From Saprospiraceae bacterium (GTDB lineage Bacteria > Bacteroidota > Bacteroidia > Chitinophagales > Saprospiraceae), in contig JAHDHH010000022.1 in NCBI GenBank assembly GCA_020631405.1, forward strand, positions 1 through 57,106: a stretch of DNA of 57,106 nt, read 5' to 3'. Positions 8,787-16,444 of this stretch are shown piece after piece. Position 1 is the first letter of the stretch. Each line of letters starts with the position of its first letter. The notes under the pieces were generated by a model that did not search any database, was not told where the DNA came from, and saw nothing but the letters and a program-made list of their open reading frames with translations. The translations under genes and the position numbers were made by a program.

Positions 8787-10208
8787 ATGGAGAATCGAAT
8801 TAAGCGAGACAAAAGGCTTATTAATATTGTCTCTACATTTGAACAAAGCCAAGCTAATGGCCAAACCGCGTACCTTGATGAATCTACTCTTCAAAAGTTA
8901 ATCACGTATTACGAAGATGAGTTGATGTACCACAAAGCAATCGAGGTCATTAATATAGCGCTTCAACAATATAGTTTTAGGTCTGATTTGTTTATACTAA
9001 AGTCTAGGATATTATACAAATTGGGTAATTATACCAAGGCGTTAGTAAACATAAAAAAGGCGGAAAAAATTGCTCCTTTTGAATTAGAAATACAAATTCT
9101 TAAGGCAAGAATACTAGCTTCAAACGAAGACCTTCCAAAAGCAATTTTGCTAATAGAACACCTCAAGAGTATCACCACTCATTCTGACTTAGTAGAAGTC
9201 TATATCTGTGAGTCTCACATCAAAGAATCAGCACAAGATTTTGATGAAATGTACAACAGTCTTTCAAAGGCGTTGGAAATAGCACCAAACTGTGAAGAAG
9301 CATTGGAAAGAATATGGCTTGCAGTTGAGTTGTCAAAGAGATACGTAGATAGTATAAGATTTCATGAAAGCCTTATTGACATCAACCCATACTCTTACTT
9401 GAGTTGGTTCAACCTAGGACATGCACTATCGTGTATTGGTGAGTATGATCAGGCAGTGGATGCACTCGAATATTCATTTATAGTAAACAAGCAGTTTTCT
9501 GTTGGATATATGGATTGTGCTGATATTTGTTTTCAGACACAGAGATTCAACAAAGCTTTGGAAATCTATAAAGACTATGTAGAGGTATTTGGCTATGATG
9601 AAGAATTGCTTCTTAAAATCGCTGAGTGTCAGTTTAATTTGAATGATACAGATGGCGCTAAGTCAACAATACTTAAGTCAATAAAGCTAGATCCATACAG
9701 TGACGAATGTTACTTTGTATTGGCTAAGTGCTTTACAAAGCTAGAAAATTGGAATCAAGCAATAAAGGCGTATCACAAAGCCATAGCAATAGAAGACTTA
9801 GTAGAAGACTATTATTTAGGCTTAGGTAAAGCATACTACAAGTCAGGAGCATTTGACAAGGCAGATCAGTACTTAAGAAAGGCTGCTCTGATGGCACCTG
9901 AGGATAGTAACTATTGGACAGAGTATGTTCAATTTTTACTCAAAATAAGAGATATAGATAAGGCATTCATAGTATTGAATGAGGCGAAAAATAGTACCTA
10001 CAGTGCATCTTTGTTGTACTGTGAGTTTGCTGCGCTGCACTTTGAGGGGAAAAGAGCAGAGGCAATACAAGTGTTGGAGGAGGCATTGATGGAGGATATT
10101 GACGAACATAGCATTTTGTTTGATATCGAGCCAGAGTTTAAGCTCAATCAAGAGATCAACTCTATGATAAAATACTTCATTAGCGAACTTATCGCTAACA
10201 AAGGCTAA
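8787..10208 (+). CDS. Cytoplasmic tetratricopeptide-repeat protein
   Basis: A 473-residue protein with no signal peptide or membrane segment. From about residue 45 it is built of 34-residue helical hairpins with the TPR pattern (YKLGNYTKALVNIKKAEKIAP; WNQAIKAYHKAIAIE; KSGAFDKADQYLRKAALMAP), at least eight units. The N-terminal 40 residues are charged. TPR arrays bind partner proteins, but nothing here names the partner. The gene stands alone, ends in a strong terminator at 10262-10297 and precedes a response regulator. Confidence 0.85.
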   Translation: MENRIKRDKRLINIVSTFEQSQANGQTAYLDESTLQKLITYYEDELMYHKAIEVINIALQQYSFRSDLFILKSRILYKLGNYTKALVNIKKAEKIAPFELEIQILKARILASNEDLPKAILLIEHLKSITTHSDLVEVYICESHIKESAQDFDEMYNSLSKALEIAPNCEEALERIWLAVELSKRYVDSIRFHESLIDINPYSYLSWFNLGHALSCIGEYDQAVDALEYSFIVNKQFSVGYMDCADICFQTQRFNKALEIYKDYVEVFGYDEELLLKIAECQFNLNDTDGAKSTILKSIKLDPYSDECYFVLAKCFTKLENWNQAIKAYHKAIAIEDLVEDYYLGLGKAYYKSGAFDKADQYLRKAALMAPEDSNYWTEYVQFLLKIRDIDKAFIVLNEAKNSTYSASLLYCEFAALHFEGKRAEAIQVLEEALMEDIDEHSILFDIEPEFKLNQEINSMIKYFISELIANKG

Positions 10209-10261
10209 TACTATCCTACTTGGATAGGAACCAAGGCATTACTCAATTTAATAACCGACGG

Positions 10262-10297
10262 AAGTGAAAGAATATGTTTATTCTTTCACTTTTTTAT
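10262..10297 (+). terminator. Intrinsic terminator after the TPR gene
   Basis: A perfect 13-bp stem (10262-10274 with 10279-10291) closes a four-base loop TGTT and runs into a T tract. Confidence 0.92.
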
Positions 10298-10370
10298 TTG
10301 TACCCAATAAATTGCCTAATGAGACATAATTATGTAAATCTTCTTAATATTTTAGGGCAAAATTTGATTG

Positions 10371-11072
10371 ATGAAGATATTTGTTGTGGACGACCAAGAA
10401 CATGAGTTGATATTGATCAATGAGGCCCTTTCTGAATTGGGATATGCAGATGTGACGTCAAAAGTAGGTTTCATAGCGGGTCGAGAAGAATTAAAAACGA
10501 ATTACTACGACCTCTTAATCACTGATTTTTCTCTAGATCAAGGCAAGGATGCAGTAAACCTATTATTAGAAACACAACTCCCTGTTTCTACTGGGGTGAT
10601 TGTAGTCACTAATTTTTTCGAAGAATTCATTTATGACAAGTTTGACAAAATCAGACCCGTCATGTTTCTCAAAAAAGGATTTAGTAATCTTGAATTGCGT
10701 CAAGCTATCGAATTTCAAGTAAAAGGGGTCAAGGATGCAAGTCTTAAGGCAGATATTCAAGATAAGTTTTATGTCAAGATTGGCGACAAACTTGAAATAG
10801 TCAATACATTAGATATAGAATATTTTGAAGCAGATGGAAAGTACTGCAACATTTACCTTGGTATCCATAAATACAATGTCAGAGCTTCTATGATTGGCCT
10901 GCTCAAACGATTGCCAGATAATTTCATCAGAATACATGGGAGCTATATCATCAACCTAAATAAAGTCAAGTCGATTGTACCTAATGACAATGTTGTTGAA
11001 CTAGAGAATCATACACTGTCTTTCAGTAGAACATATAAGAAAGATTTACTTGACCAGTTTCACTTTATATAA
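10371..11072 (+). CDS. LytTR-family DNA-binding response regulator
   Basis: A 233-residue two-domain regulator. The receiver domain (about 1-120) has acidic Asp7-Asp8, phospho-acceptor Asp52 (LLITDFSLDQG), Thr80 (VIVVTNFF) and Lys101 (FLKKGF). The output part (about 131-233) is a LytTR DNA-binding domain (DIEYFEADGKYCNIY, IRIHGSYIINLNKV, LSFSRTYKKDLL). The ATG at 10371 is preferred over an in-frame TTG one codon earlier. No sensor kinase is encoded nearby, so it is an orphan in this window. In Bacteroidota such regulators usually pair with LytS-type histidine kinases of the 7TM or TPR-HK class. The targets are unknown. Confidence 0.92.
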   Translation: MKIFVVDDQEHELILINEALSELGYADVTSKVGFIAGREELKTNYYDLLITDFSLDQGKDAVNLLLETQLPVSTGVIVVTNFFEEFIYDKFDKIRPVMFLKKGFSNLELRQAIEFQVKGVKDASLKADIQDKFYVKIGDKLEIVNTLDIEYFEADGKYCNIYLGIHKYNVRASMIGLLKRLPDNFIRIHGSYIINLNKVKSIVPNDNVVELENHTLSFSRTYKKDLLDQFHFI

Positions 11073-11234
11073 GTACCCACCTATCTATTCAAGACAAGGA
11101 TAATTTGGATGTAAATACACTATTAGTCACAGAAGACTCAATAGTAATGTGTAACTAATGATTCAATTTAAACAGATTTATGACAAAAATTGACCACATT
11201 AAGCCCACCAACGTATTGTAGGTTGTAAATGAAA

Positions 11235-11242
11235 TATCTTTG
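11235..11242 (+). promoter_or_regulatory. Candidate promoter for the structured RNA (TATCTTTG box)
   Basis: TATCTTTG is an exact TAnnTTTG match. A TTG at 11216-11218 lies 16 bases upstream, slightly short of the usual spacing. Transcription would begin near 11249. Confidence 0.5.
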
Positions 11243-11248
11243 TAACAG

Positions 11249-11380
11249 TTATTTACAGTTAAGTAAATACTGGAGAACAAGTGGCACAGCAGCCAATCAT
11301 TATAGGGTATAATGAATAATAACTTCCGATTTCCAGTAAAATATAGGGATCGATTTCAGCAGTCGATCCTTTTTTATTTT
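11249..11380 (+). ncRNA. Candidate structured small RNA of about 130 nt
   Basis: The segment begins just after a TATCTTTG promoter box and ends in an intrinsic terminator. In between it is rich in nested pairing. Hairpin TATTTAC/GTAAATA is at 11250-11256 and 11263-11269. A closing helix TACTGGA (11268-11274) pairs with TCCAGTA (11332-11338). Inside it are a GGC/GCC mini-hairpin near 11283-11294 and an 8-bp stem TCATTATA/TATAATGA around a GGG loop (11297-11315). The first two helices share two bases. No open frame of note crosses it. It could be a free-standing sRNA (a 6S-like RNA is one option) or a leader with attenuator for the Bat operon, but that operon has its own promoter box after the terminator. 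Confidence 0.5.
11347..11380 (+). terminator. Intrinsic terminator of the structured RNA
   Basis: GGATCGA (11347-11353) pairs perfectly with TCGATCC (11363-11369), nine-base loop, followed by T6ATTTT. It lies 275 bases after the response regulator stop and 70 bases before the Bat operon. Confidence 0.85.
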
Positions 11381-11422
11381 TTCACTAACATTTTTTGGCT
11401 TTTTAGAACACAAATGGTATTG

Positions 11423-11430
11423 TACCTTTG
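11423..11430 (+). promoter_or_regulatory. Candidate -7 box TACCTTTG for the Bat operon
   Basis: An exact TAnnTTTG match lies 20 bases before the ATG at 11451, giving a very short leader. A TTTG at 11394-11397 could be the -33 element, though its 25-base spacer is longer than usual. Confidence 0.5.
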
Positions 11431-11450
11431 TAGTACATTGCATTAACACT

Positions 11451-12464
11451 ATGTTTCAATTTCAAGAAGTACAGTACATTTATTTGCTACCATTAGTATT
11501 ATTGCTTGTGGGGTTGTTTTACTTACTACAGATATGGAGGAAGCAGTCGCTTAAGCGCTTAGCCGACGCTGGATTAATGGAGAGATTGACCCATGTGAAT
11601 ATCAATAAGGTTCCTTGGCTGAAGTTTGGATTATTCGCAGTAGGGAGCATATTTTGTTTGATAGCATTGGCTAATCCACAGTGGGGCAGTAAGCAGCAAC
11701 GGGTCAAAGCAAAGAGTTCAGACATTGTTATTGCTCTTGATATTTCGGAATCCATGTTGGCAAGAGACATTCTGCCAAATAGGATGGAACGAGCTAAGAA
11801 ATTTGCAGAACGACTTATCAATTCTCTTAAAGGAGAACGCATAGGACTCATATCATTCGCTGGAAATGCCTACCTACAGATGCCACTTACTTCTGATTAT
11901 GCAGCGGCAGAGATATTTGCTAAGAGTGCTAACCCTAGTCAAGCAGGTACTCAGGGAACAGCTATTGCAGATGCTATTGAACTAGCCAGCTCTATATTCT
12001 CAGACGAAGGACCATATCAAAAAGCACTCATCATCATTACAGATGGAGAAAATCACGATAGTGAAGCTATCGAAATGGCACAACAGGCCGCAAGTAATGG
12101 AACATTCATCTTTACAATAGGTGTAGGGACAACAGAAGGTGAGCTTATTCCAGTAGAAGTCAATGGAAGACAACAATACAAAGCAGACAGTAATGGAAAC
12201 CCAGTGAAAACAGCACTTAATAAATCTATGATAGAGGAGTTAGCTAAAGCTGGAAATGGGAAAGCCTACTTCTTAAGTCAAGCCAACAACATTGTTGGGG
12301 ACATTAAGTCGGCTATAGCAAAGATGGAGAAGAAAGAAGTGCAACAAAGCTCGTTTACAGATTACAAGAGTTACTTTCAGTACTTCTTAGTCATTGGGAT
12401 AATACTCTTTATATTGTATTTTCTTAATAGAGGAAATGAACCACAAATCGTAATTTCTGAATGA
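11451..12464 (+). CDS. batB: VWA-domain membrane protein of the aerotolerance operon (BatB-type)
   Basis: A 337-residue inner-membrane protein. Transmembrane segments lie near 8-27, 56-75 and 310-328. Between the last two is a von Willebrand factor A domain with a complete metal-ion-dependent adhesion site: DISES (Asp97, Ser99, Ser101), the TQGTAIADAI threonine loop and ITDGENHDS. The N-terminal layout matches BatA/BatB of Bacteroides, whose operon affects oxygen tolerance and envelope integrity. The neighbours BatC and BatD fix the assignment as BatB-like, though BatA cannot be excluded. MoxR ATPase, DUF58 protein and a second VWA protein, normally upstream, are absent here. The stop overlaps the next start (ATGA). 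Confidence 0.85.
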   Translation: MFQFQEVQYIYLLPLVLLLVGLFYLLQIWRKQSLKRLADAGLMERLTHVNINKVPWLKFGLFAVGSIFCLIALANPQWGSKQQRVKAKSSDIVIALDISESMLARDILPNRMERAKKFAERLINSLKGERIGLISFAGNAYLQMPLTSDYAAAEIFAKSANPSQAGTQGTAIADAIELASSIFSDEGPYQKALIIITDGENHDSEAIEMAQQAASNGTFIFTIGVGTTEGELIPVEVNGRQQYKADSNGNPVKTALNKSMIEELAKAGNGKAYFLSQANNIVGDIKSAIAKMEKKEVQQSSFTDYKSYFQYFLVIGIILFILYFLNRGNEPQIVISE

Positions 12465-13294
12465 GAATTGATGTTATTAATACTATGAGATTTTTAACTG
12501 TATGTGTAATTATATTGCTTAGCTGCATCCTGCAGGTTTCTGGGCAGACTGTACATAAGAACCTGATGCAAGGCGATCAAATGTATGCCGATAGCCTGTA
12601 CTCACTAGCAGAAGAGCATTATAGGAAGGCAGAGCAAGAAGGATCTAACTTCAAAAGTATCTACAACCTCGGCAATGCCCTGTATAAACAGGAACGGTAT
12701 GAAGAGGCTTCTGAGCAATTTAATAGAGCAGTATCTAATGCGACAACCAAAGAAGACAAGGCTCTAGCTATGCATAACTTGGCTAATGCCTATCTCAACA
12801 ATCAAGAGCTCCAAGATGCCATCCTCTTTTACAAGGAAGCTATCAAGCTCAACCCTAATCACAAAGAGACCAAGTACAACCTTATGGTTGCTAAAGAAAT
12901 ACTCAAGCAAGCTCAACAACAAGAACAAGACAAACAATGTGACAATCCTCAGCAAAGTGATGAACAAAGCGAGGAAGAAAAAGAAAAGCAAGAGCAGCAG
13001 GAGAATCAAGAGCAGCAAGATCAAGAGAGTCAGGAGGATAAAGACAAACAAGAAGAAGACTCAGATGAAGGATCGGAGGACGAACAAGAACAAGAAGATG
13101 AGGAAGACAGCGAAGAAGAAGAGGGTGAGGAAGGCGAATCTGCGGCAATGGACTCATCTAGGTTAGAAAAGCAGTCTCTTGATAGTCTCGATGCAATGAA
13201 ACTCCTTCAAATCATCCAAGATGAAGAATCTAAGGTACAAGAGAAGCTAAGAAAGTTCAGTACTGATAGAAGGAAGTCAGACAAAGATTGGTAA
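12461..13294 (+). CDS. batC: BatC-type TPR protein with long acidic tail
   Basis: A 277-residue exported or periplasmic protein. A signal peptide is evident (MRFLTVCVIILLSC, cleavage after VSGQ). About three TPR units follow (residues 30-145: ADSLYSLAEEHYRKAEQEG, YKQERYEEASEQFNRAV, LQDAILFYKEAIKLNP). A strongly acidic Gln/Glu/Asp/Ser-rich stretch covers about 150-230, then a short Lys/Arg-containing helix at the end. This layout is typical of BatC. The ATG at 12461 overlaps the batB stop as ATGA. A second ATG at 12485 begins a neater signal peptide and may be the real start. The low-complexity stretch also explains long false frames on the other strand. Confidence 0.85.
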   Translation: MRIDVINTMRFLTVCVIILLSCILQVSGQTVHKNLMQGDQMYADSLYSLAEEHYRKAEQEGSNFKSIYNLGNALYKQERYEEASEQFNRAVSNATTKEDKALAMHNLANAYLNNQELQDAILFYKEAIKLNPNHKETKYNLMVAKEILKQAQQQEQDKQCDNPQQSDEQSEEEKEKQEQQENQEQQDQESQEDKDKQEEDSDEGSEDEQEQEDEEDSEEEEGEEGESAAMDSSRLEKQSLDSLDAMKLLQIIQDEESKVQEKLRKFSTDRRKSDKDW

Positions 13295-13310
13295 CATTAA
13301 AAATATTGAT

Positions 13311-13862
13311 ATGAACTATAAGAATACCTTATTGGGGATGTTAGTATTGGTGATGACAGTAGGCAACCTTACTGGCCAAGTAACCGTAACAGCATCCATT
13401 AGCAGTGATAGCATCTTATTAGGAAATACAGTTGTGTATGCTGTAGAGGTTGATGGTAGCTCGATTGATAATATTGACCTCGATCTACCAAACACTCTTG
13501 AAGTGGTAAGTGGGCCAAATGTATCAAAAAGCATGACAATAGTTAATGGCGATGTCAGTCAGACGTCAACATACACTTACTATCTTAAGCCAGTTGATAT
13601 AGGGATGCAGTACATACCTCCAGTAACAGTCCATACGGAAGATGGTGTACTAGAGACAGTACCTCTAGAGCTACACACTTACCCTAATCCTGACAATATC
13701 ATTCAACAACCAGAGCAGCAGTCATTCAATCAAAATCAATTTAACTTTGATTTTAATGATTTATTTGATCAACCACTCTTCGAATGGGGGCAACAACCAG
13801 AACAACCAGAACAAGAAGTCGAAGAAGATGTGAAGCCTAAGAGACCACTGAAGAGAATCTAA
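13311..13862 (+). CDS. Short BatD-like exported protein
   Basis: A 183-residue protein with a signal peptide (residues 1-22, NYKNTLLGMLVLVMTVGNLTG) and a single BatD N-terminal-type beta domain. The segment VSGPNVSKSMTIVNGD then TYTYYL matches VSGPSTSTSMTIVNGR then TYTYVL in the next gene, so the two are tandem paralogs. After about residue 130 it turns into a Gln/Asn/Phe-rich linker and a basic end (KPKRPLKRI). It lacks the other beta domains and membrane anchor of full BatD. It begins 16 bases after batC and its stop overlaps the next ATG by one base, so it is in the operon. Either a truncated duplicate or a dedicated subunit is possible. The short length is not due to a visible frameshift, since no BatD-like sequence continues in another frame. 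Confidence 0.75.
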   Translation: MNYKNTLLGMLVLVMTVGNLTGQVTVTASISSDSILLGNTVVYAVEVDGSSIDNIDLDLPNTLEVVSGPNVSKSMTIVNGDVSQTSTYTYYLKPVDIGMQYIPPVTVHTEDGVLETVPLELHTYPNPDNIIQQPEQQSFNQNQFNFDFNDLFDQPLFEWGQQPEQPEQEVEEDVKPKRPLKRI

Positions 13863-15571
13863 TGATACTAAGAATAGCAAGTATAGTTATAATTGTATGC
13901 CAAGCCTTACTGCTAACTGGGCAAGTCAAATTTTATGCAAAGTCTGATACCAAGAAGATATTGCGAGACTCTTACGTACAGGTTGAATTCGTCCTGGAGA
14001 ATGGTGATGGGGCTAACTTCAGACCACCAAACTTCTCTCCACTACAGAAAGTAAGTGGGCCTTCTACTTCGACTTCAATGACAATAGTCAATGGCAGGAG
14101 GAGTAACTCAATGACCTATACTTATGTACTATCTAGTAAGTCTCTAGGAAAGTTTACTATTGGAGAGGCATCTATATCAGTCAATGGCAAGGTGTATAAG
14201 ACTAACCCAATACAAATTGAAGTCGTCAAGCCTCAGAAGCAAGCAGGTCAACAGCAAGGTGGCGACTACTTTGTCAATATGATAGCCTCAGATAGTACAG
14301 CACACATTGGTCAGCAAATCATATTAGAGTATTTGCTCTATACCAAGGCAGATGTGAGACAATACAACATCATGAATGAATCTGCCTATGATGGATTCTA
14401 TAGACAAGACCTCAATGTGCCAAGACAGTACGAAAGGACAATCTACAATGGTGAAGAATATTTTTACAAACCACTAAAGCGAGTAGCACTATTTCCTCAA
14501 CAGGTAGGCACCTATGAAATACCTGACGTCACAGTTACCTTAGGTATCGCGACTGGACAACGAAGAGGTTTTTTTCAAACTGTAGATAATAAGAATGTTA
14601 GGGTCAATGGGATTACATTGAAAGTAGCAGAGCTGCCACAACCAGCACCATCCTCATTCTCAGGTGCTGTAGGAAAGTATACCATGACCGTGGGTAGTTC
14701 TAAAAAAACACTGACCACAGATGATGCCATTACAATCAACATGACGGTCAGAGGAGATGGAGATGCCAAGTATGTATCAGCGCCTGACCTAAGCCTTCCG
14801 GATGGACTAGAACTGTACGACCCAAATACCACAAAAGACGAGTCTAGCCAGATAGGTGATAGAATAATGCATACTAAGTCCTTTCAGTACTTGATAGTGG
14901 CACAGAAACCAGGTAGGTATACCATCTTGCCAGAGTTTACATATATGGACTATGATAGCAGTGACTATGTGACAATGCAGGGTAATGCGCTTAATTTCAG
15001 GGTGCTGAAGGGTAGTGGGGTAGCCCAGCAAGTTATTGAGGCTGATGACCAACTGACCTTAGTCCCGATTAGTCAGACGACTAGGTTGAGGTCTCCCGAC
15101 AAAATATTTTTTGGATCTCTTGTTTACTTCTTAGTATTAGGTTTGCTTGGGGCAGGACTAGCAGGGCTCTATTTCTATAGAAGGCAATTAGAAAAGAGTG
15201 GTGCTTTTGATCATTTAGTACAAAGACAAAAGAAAGCTAAGCTAAAAGTAATCACTGAATTAGATAAGGAGTTAGCTGCGGTAGCTCAAGGGGATACCAA
15301 GGCAAGAATAGAAGTCATGAGTAAGAAACTCAATGCCTATATCACTCAGAAGTTTGCAGAGAAAGATATACAGTTTACCGACGAAGAGGTTATTGCCACA
15401 CTCCAGGATAAGCATATGCCAGACTCAATTATAGAAAGTGTCCAAGACTTCCAGCAACAGTGTCAGATGTCTATTTATGCTGGAATGAATACTGAAAAGC
15501 AATCAGCTATGTACGACCAATTAGTAGGAATAATCACAGATGTAGACGCTAATCTTAGAACCAATGGCTAA
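13862..15571 (+). CDS. batD: BatD family protein
   Basis: A 569-residue envelope protein. A signal peptide covers residues 1-21 (ending LLLTGQ). Several beta-sandwich repeats follow up to about 400 (first: VQVEFVLENGDGANFRPPNF). A single transmembrane helix lies near 415-440 (FGSLVYFLVLGLLGAGLAG), followed by a cytoplasmic alpha-helical domain of about 125 residues. This matches BatD of the Bacteroidota aerotolerance operon, thought to form a membrane complex with the VWA and TPR proteins. It is the last gene of this operon. BatE, often next, is missing. The stop overlaps the stop of convergent rlmB (15568-15571). Confidence 0.88.
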   Translation: MILRIASIVIIVCQALLLTGQVKFYAKSDTKKILRDSYVQVEFVLENGDGANFRPPNFSPLQKVSGPSTSTSMTIVNGRRSNSMTYTYVLSSKSLGKFTIGEASISVNGKVYKTNPIQIEVVKPQKQAGQQQGGDYFVNMIASDSTAHIGQQIILEYLLYTKADVRQYNIMNESAYDGFYRQDLNVPRQYERTIYNGEEYFYKPLKRVALFPQQVGTYEIPDVTVTLGIATGQRRGFFQTVDNKNVRVNGITLKVAELPQPAPSSFSGAVGKYTMTVGSSKKTLTTDDAITINMTVRGDGDAKYVSAPDLSLPDGLELYDPNTTKDESSQIGDRIMHTKSFQYLIVAQKPGRYTILPEFTYMDYDSSDYVTMQGNALNFRVLKGSGVAQQVIEADDQLTLVPISQTTRLRSPDKIFFGSLVYFLVLGLLGAGLAGLYFYRRQLEKSGAFDHLVQRQKKAKLKVITELDKELAAVAQGDTKARIEVMSKKLNAYITQKFAEKDIQFTDEEVIATLQDKHMPDSIIESVQDFQQQCQMSIYAGMNTEKQSAMYDQLVGIITDVDANLRTNG

Positions 15572-16299
15572 CTGCAAAACTTGTGCAGGAGGATTCCAGC
15601 CGCGACAGATACATTGAGTGACTCAATCTTATCCTTGCCTTCAATAGAGGCTATAATATCACATTGGTTCCTAATGTTCGGAGACATACCTTTCTCCTCA
15701 TTGCCCATGACAATGACGAATGGTTGATCGGGTACTGAGATTGTATTCAGTGCCTCACCCTCACTATCAGCACCAATGACTAATACTCCAGACTGCTTTA
15801 GGAAGGCTAGTGATTTTTTCAGTTCAAGACTCTTACAGACTTTGATATTGAGTAAGGCTCCTGCAGAAGATTTAATCGTACCAGCATGGATACCAGCAGT
15901 ACCTTTGACAGGGACAATGATGCCATCAAGGTCATACCAAAGCGCTGTCCTTGCTATAGCTCCTAGATTTCTCGTGTCCTCTATGCCATCAAGAGCAACA
16001 AATTTAGCTTGGCGACCATTGTCATAGCAATGTTGTAGGACGTCCTCCACCTCATAGAATTGTATTGGACTGATCAGGGCTACTACTCCTTGGTGGTTAG
16101 AAGACTTGACTAAGTCATTGAGTTTTTGTCTGGGGACGGCTTGTAAGTGGACACCTCGCTGACGACAGTGAAATCTGAGATCTTTTTCCATCTCACCCCT
16201 GATATTCTTATCAAGCCAGACCCTCTCAATATCTTGATCTCCTTCGAGGGCATCAAGTATTGGCTTCCGCCCCATGATGTATGTATCTTTTACTGCCAT
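15568..16299 (-). CDS. rlmB: 23S rRNA (guanosine-2'-O-)-methyltransferase RlmB (TrmH/SpoU family)
   Basis: A 243-residue SPOUT methyltransferase that uses S-adenosylmethionine to methylate a ribose in 23S rRNA (G2251 in E. coli). The N-terminal L30e-like substrate-binding part begins YIMGRKPILDALEG. The three knot motifs are intact: LDGIEDTRNLGAIARTA near 104-119, FVIVMGNEEKGMS near 205, and IESLNVSVAAGILL near the end. The ATG at 16299 is chosen, since an in-frame TTG at 16308 adds three residues without support. A sister specificity such as a tRNA 2'-O-methyltransferase cannot be ruled out by sequence alone. Confidence 0.9.
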   Translation of the reverse strand: MAVKDTYIMGRKPILDALEGDQDIERVWLDKNIRGEMEKDLRFHCRQRGVHLQAVPRQKLNDLVKSSNHQGVVALISPIQFYEVEDVLQHCYDNGRQAKFVALDGIEDTRNLGAIARTALWYDLDGIIVPVKGTAGIHAGTIKSSAGALLNIKVCKSLELKKSLAFLKQSGVLVIGADSEGEALNTISVPDQPFVIVMGNEEKGMSPNIRNQCDIIASIEGKDKIESLNVSVAAGILLHKFCS

Positions 16300-16444
16300 T
16301 TTTGTCAAATTGATTACATGTTGGACTAAAAATCATCGAAAGATCATGTCTATTCGTCGACTCTTCTCTTCTTTACTGTAAAAGTATCTAATTAATAAGT
16401 AACAGATATTGTATATTCGGATTCAACATTTAAAACTTATCCAA

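Noticed and set aside
8581..8812. Two overlapping minus-strand frames in the divergent spacer
   Set aside because: Both overlap the AT-rich upstream region of the TPR gene, are mutually exclusive and have unlikely composition.
12764..13166. Long alternative frames on both strands inside batC
   Set aside because: They are shadows of the Gln/Glu-rich low-complexity repeat; the Leu-rich and Lys-rich translations follow directly from it.
16409..16444. TTG start extending the M36 peptidase by 12 residues
   Set aside because: The ATG at 16445 begins a standard signal peptide, while the extension would bury it behind a polar stretch.
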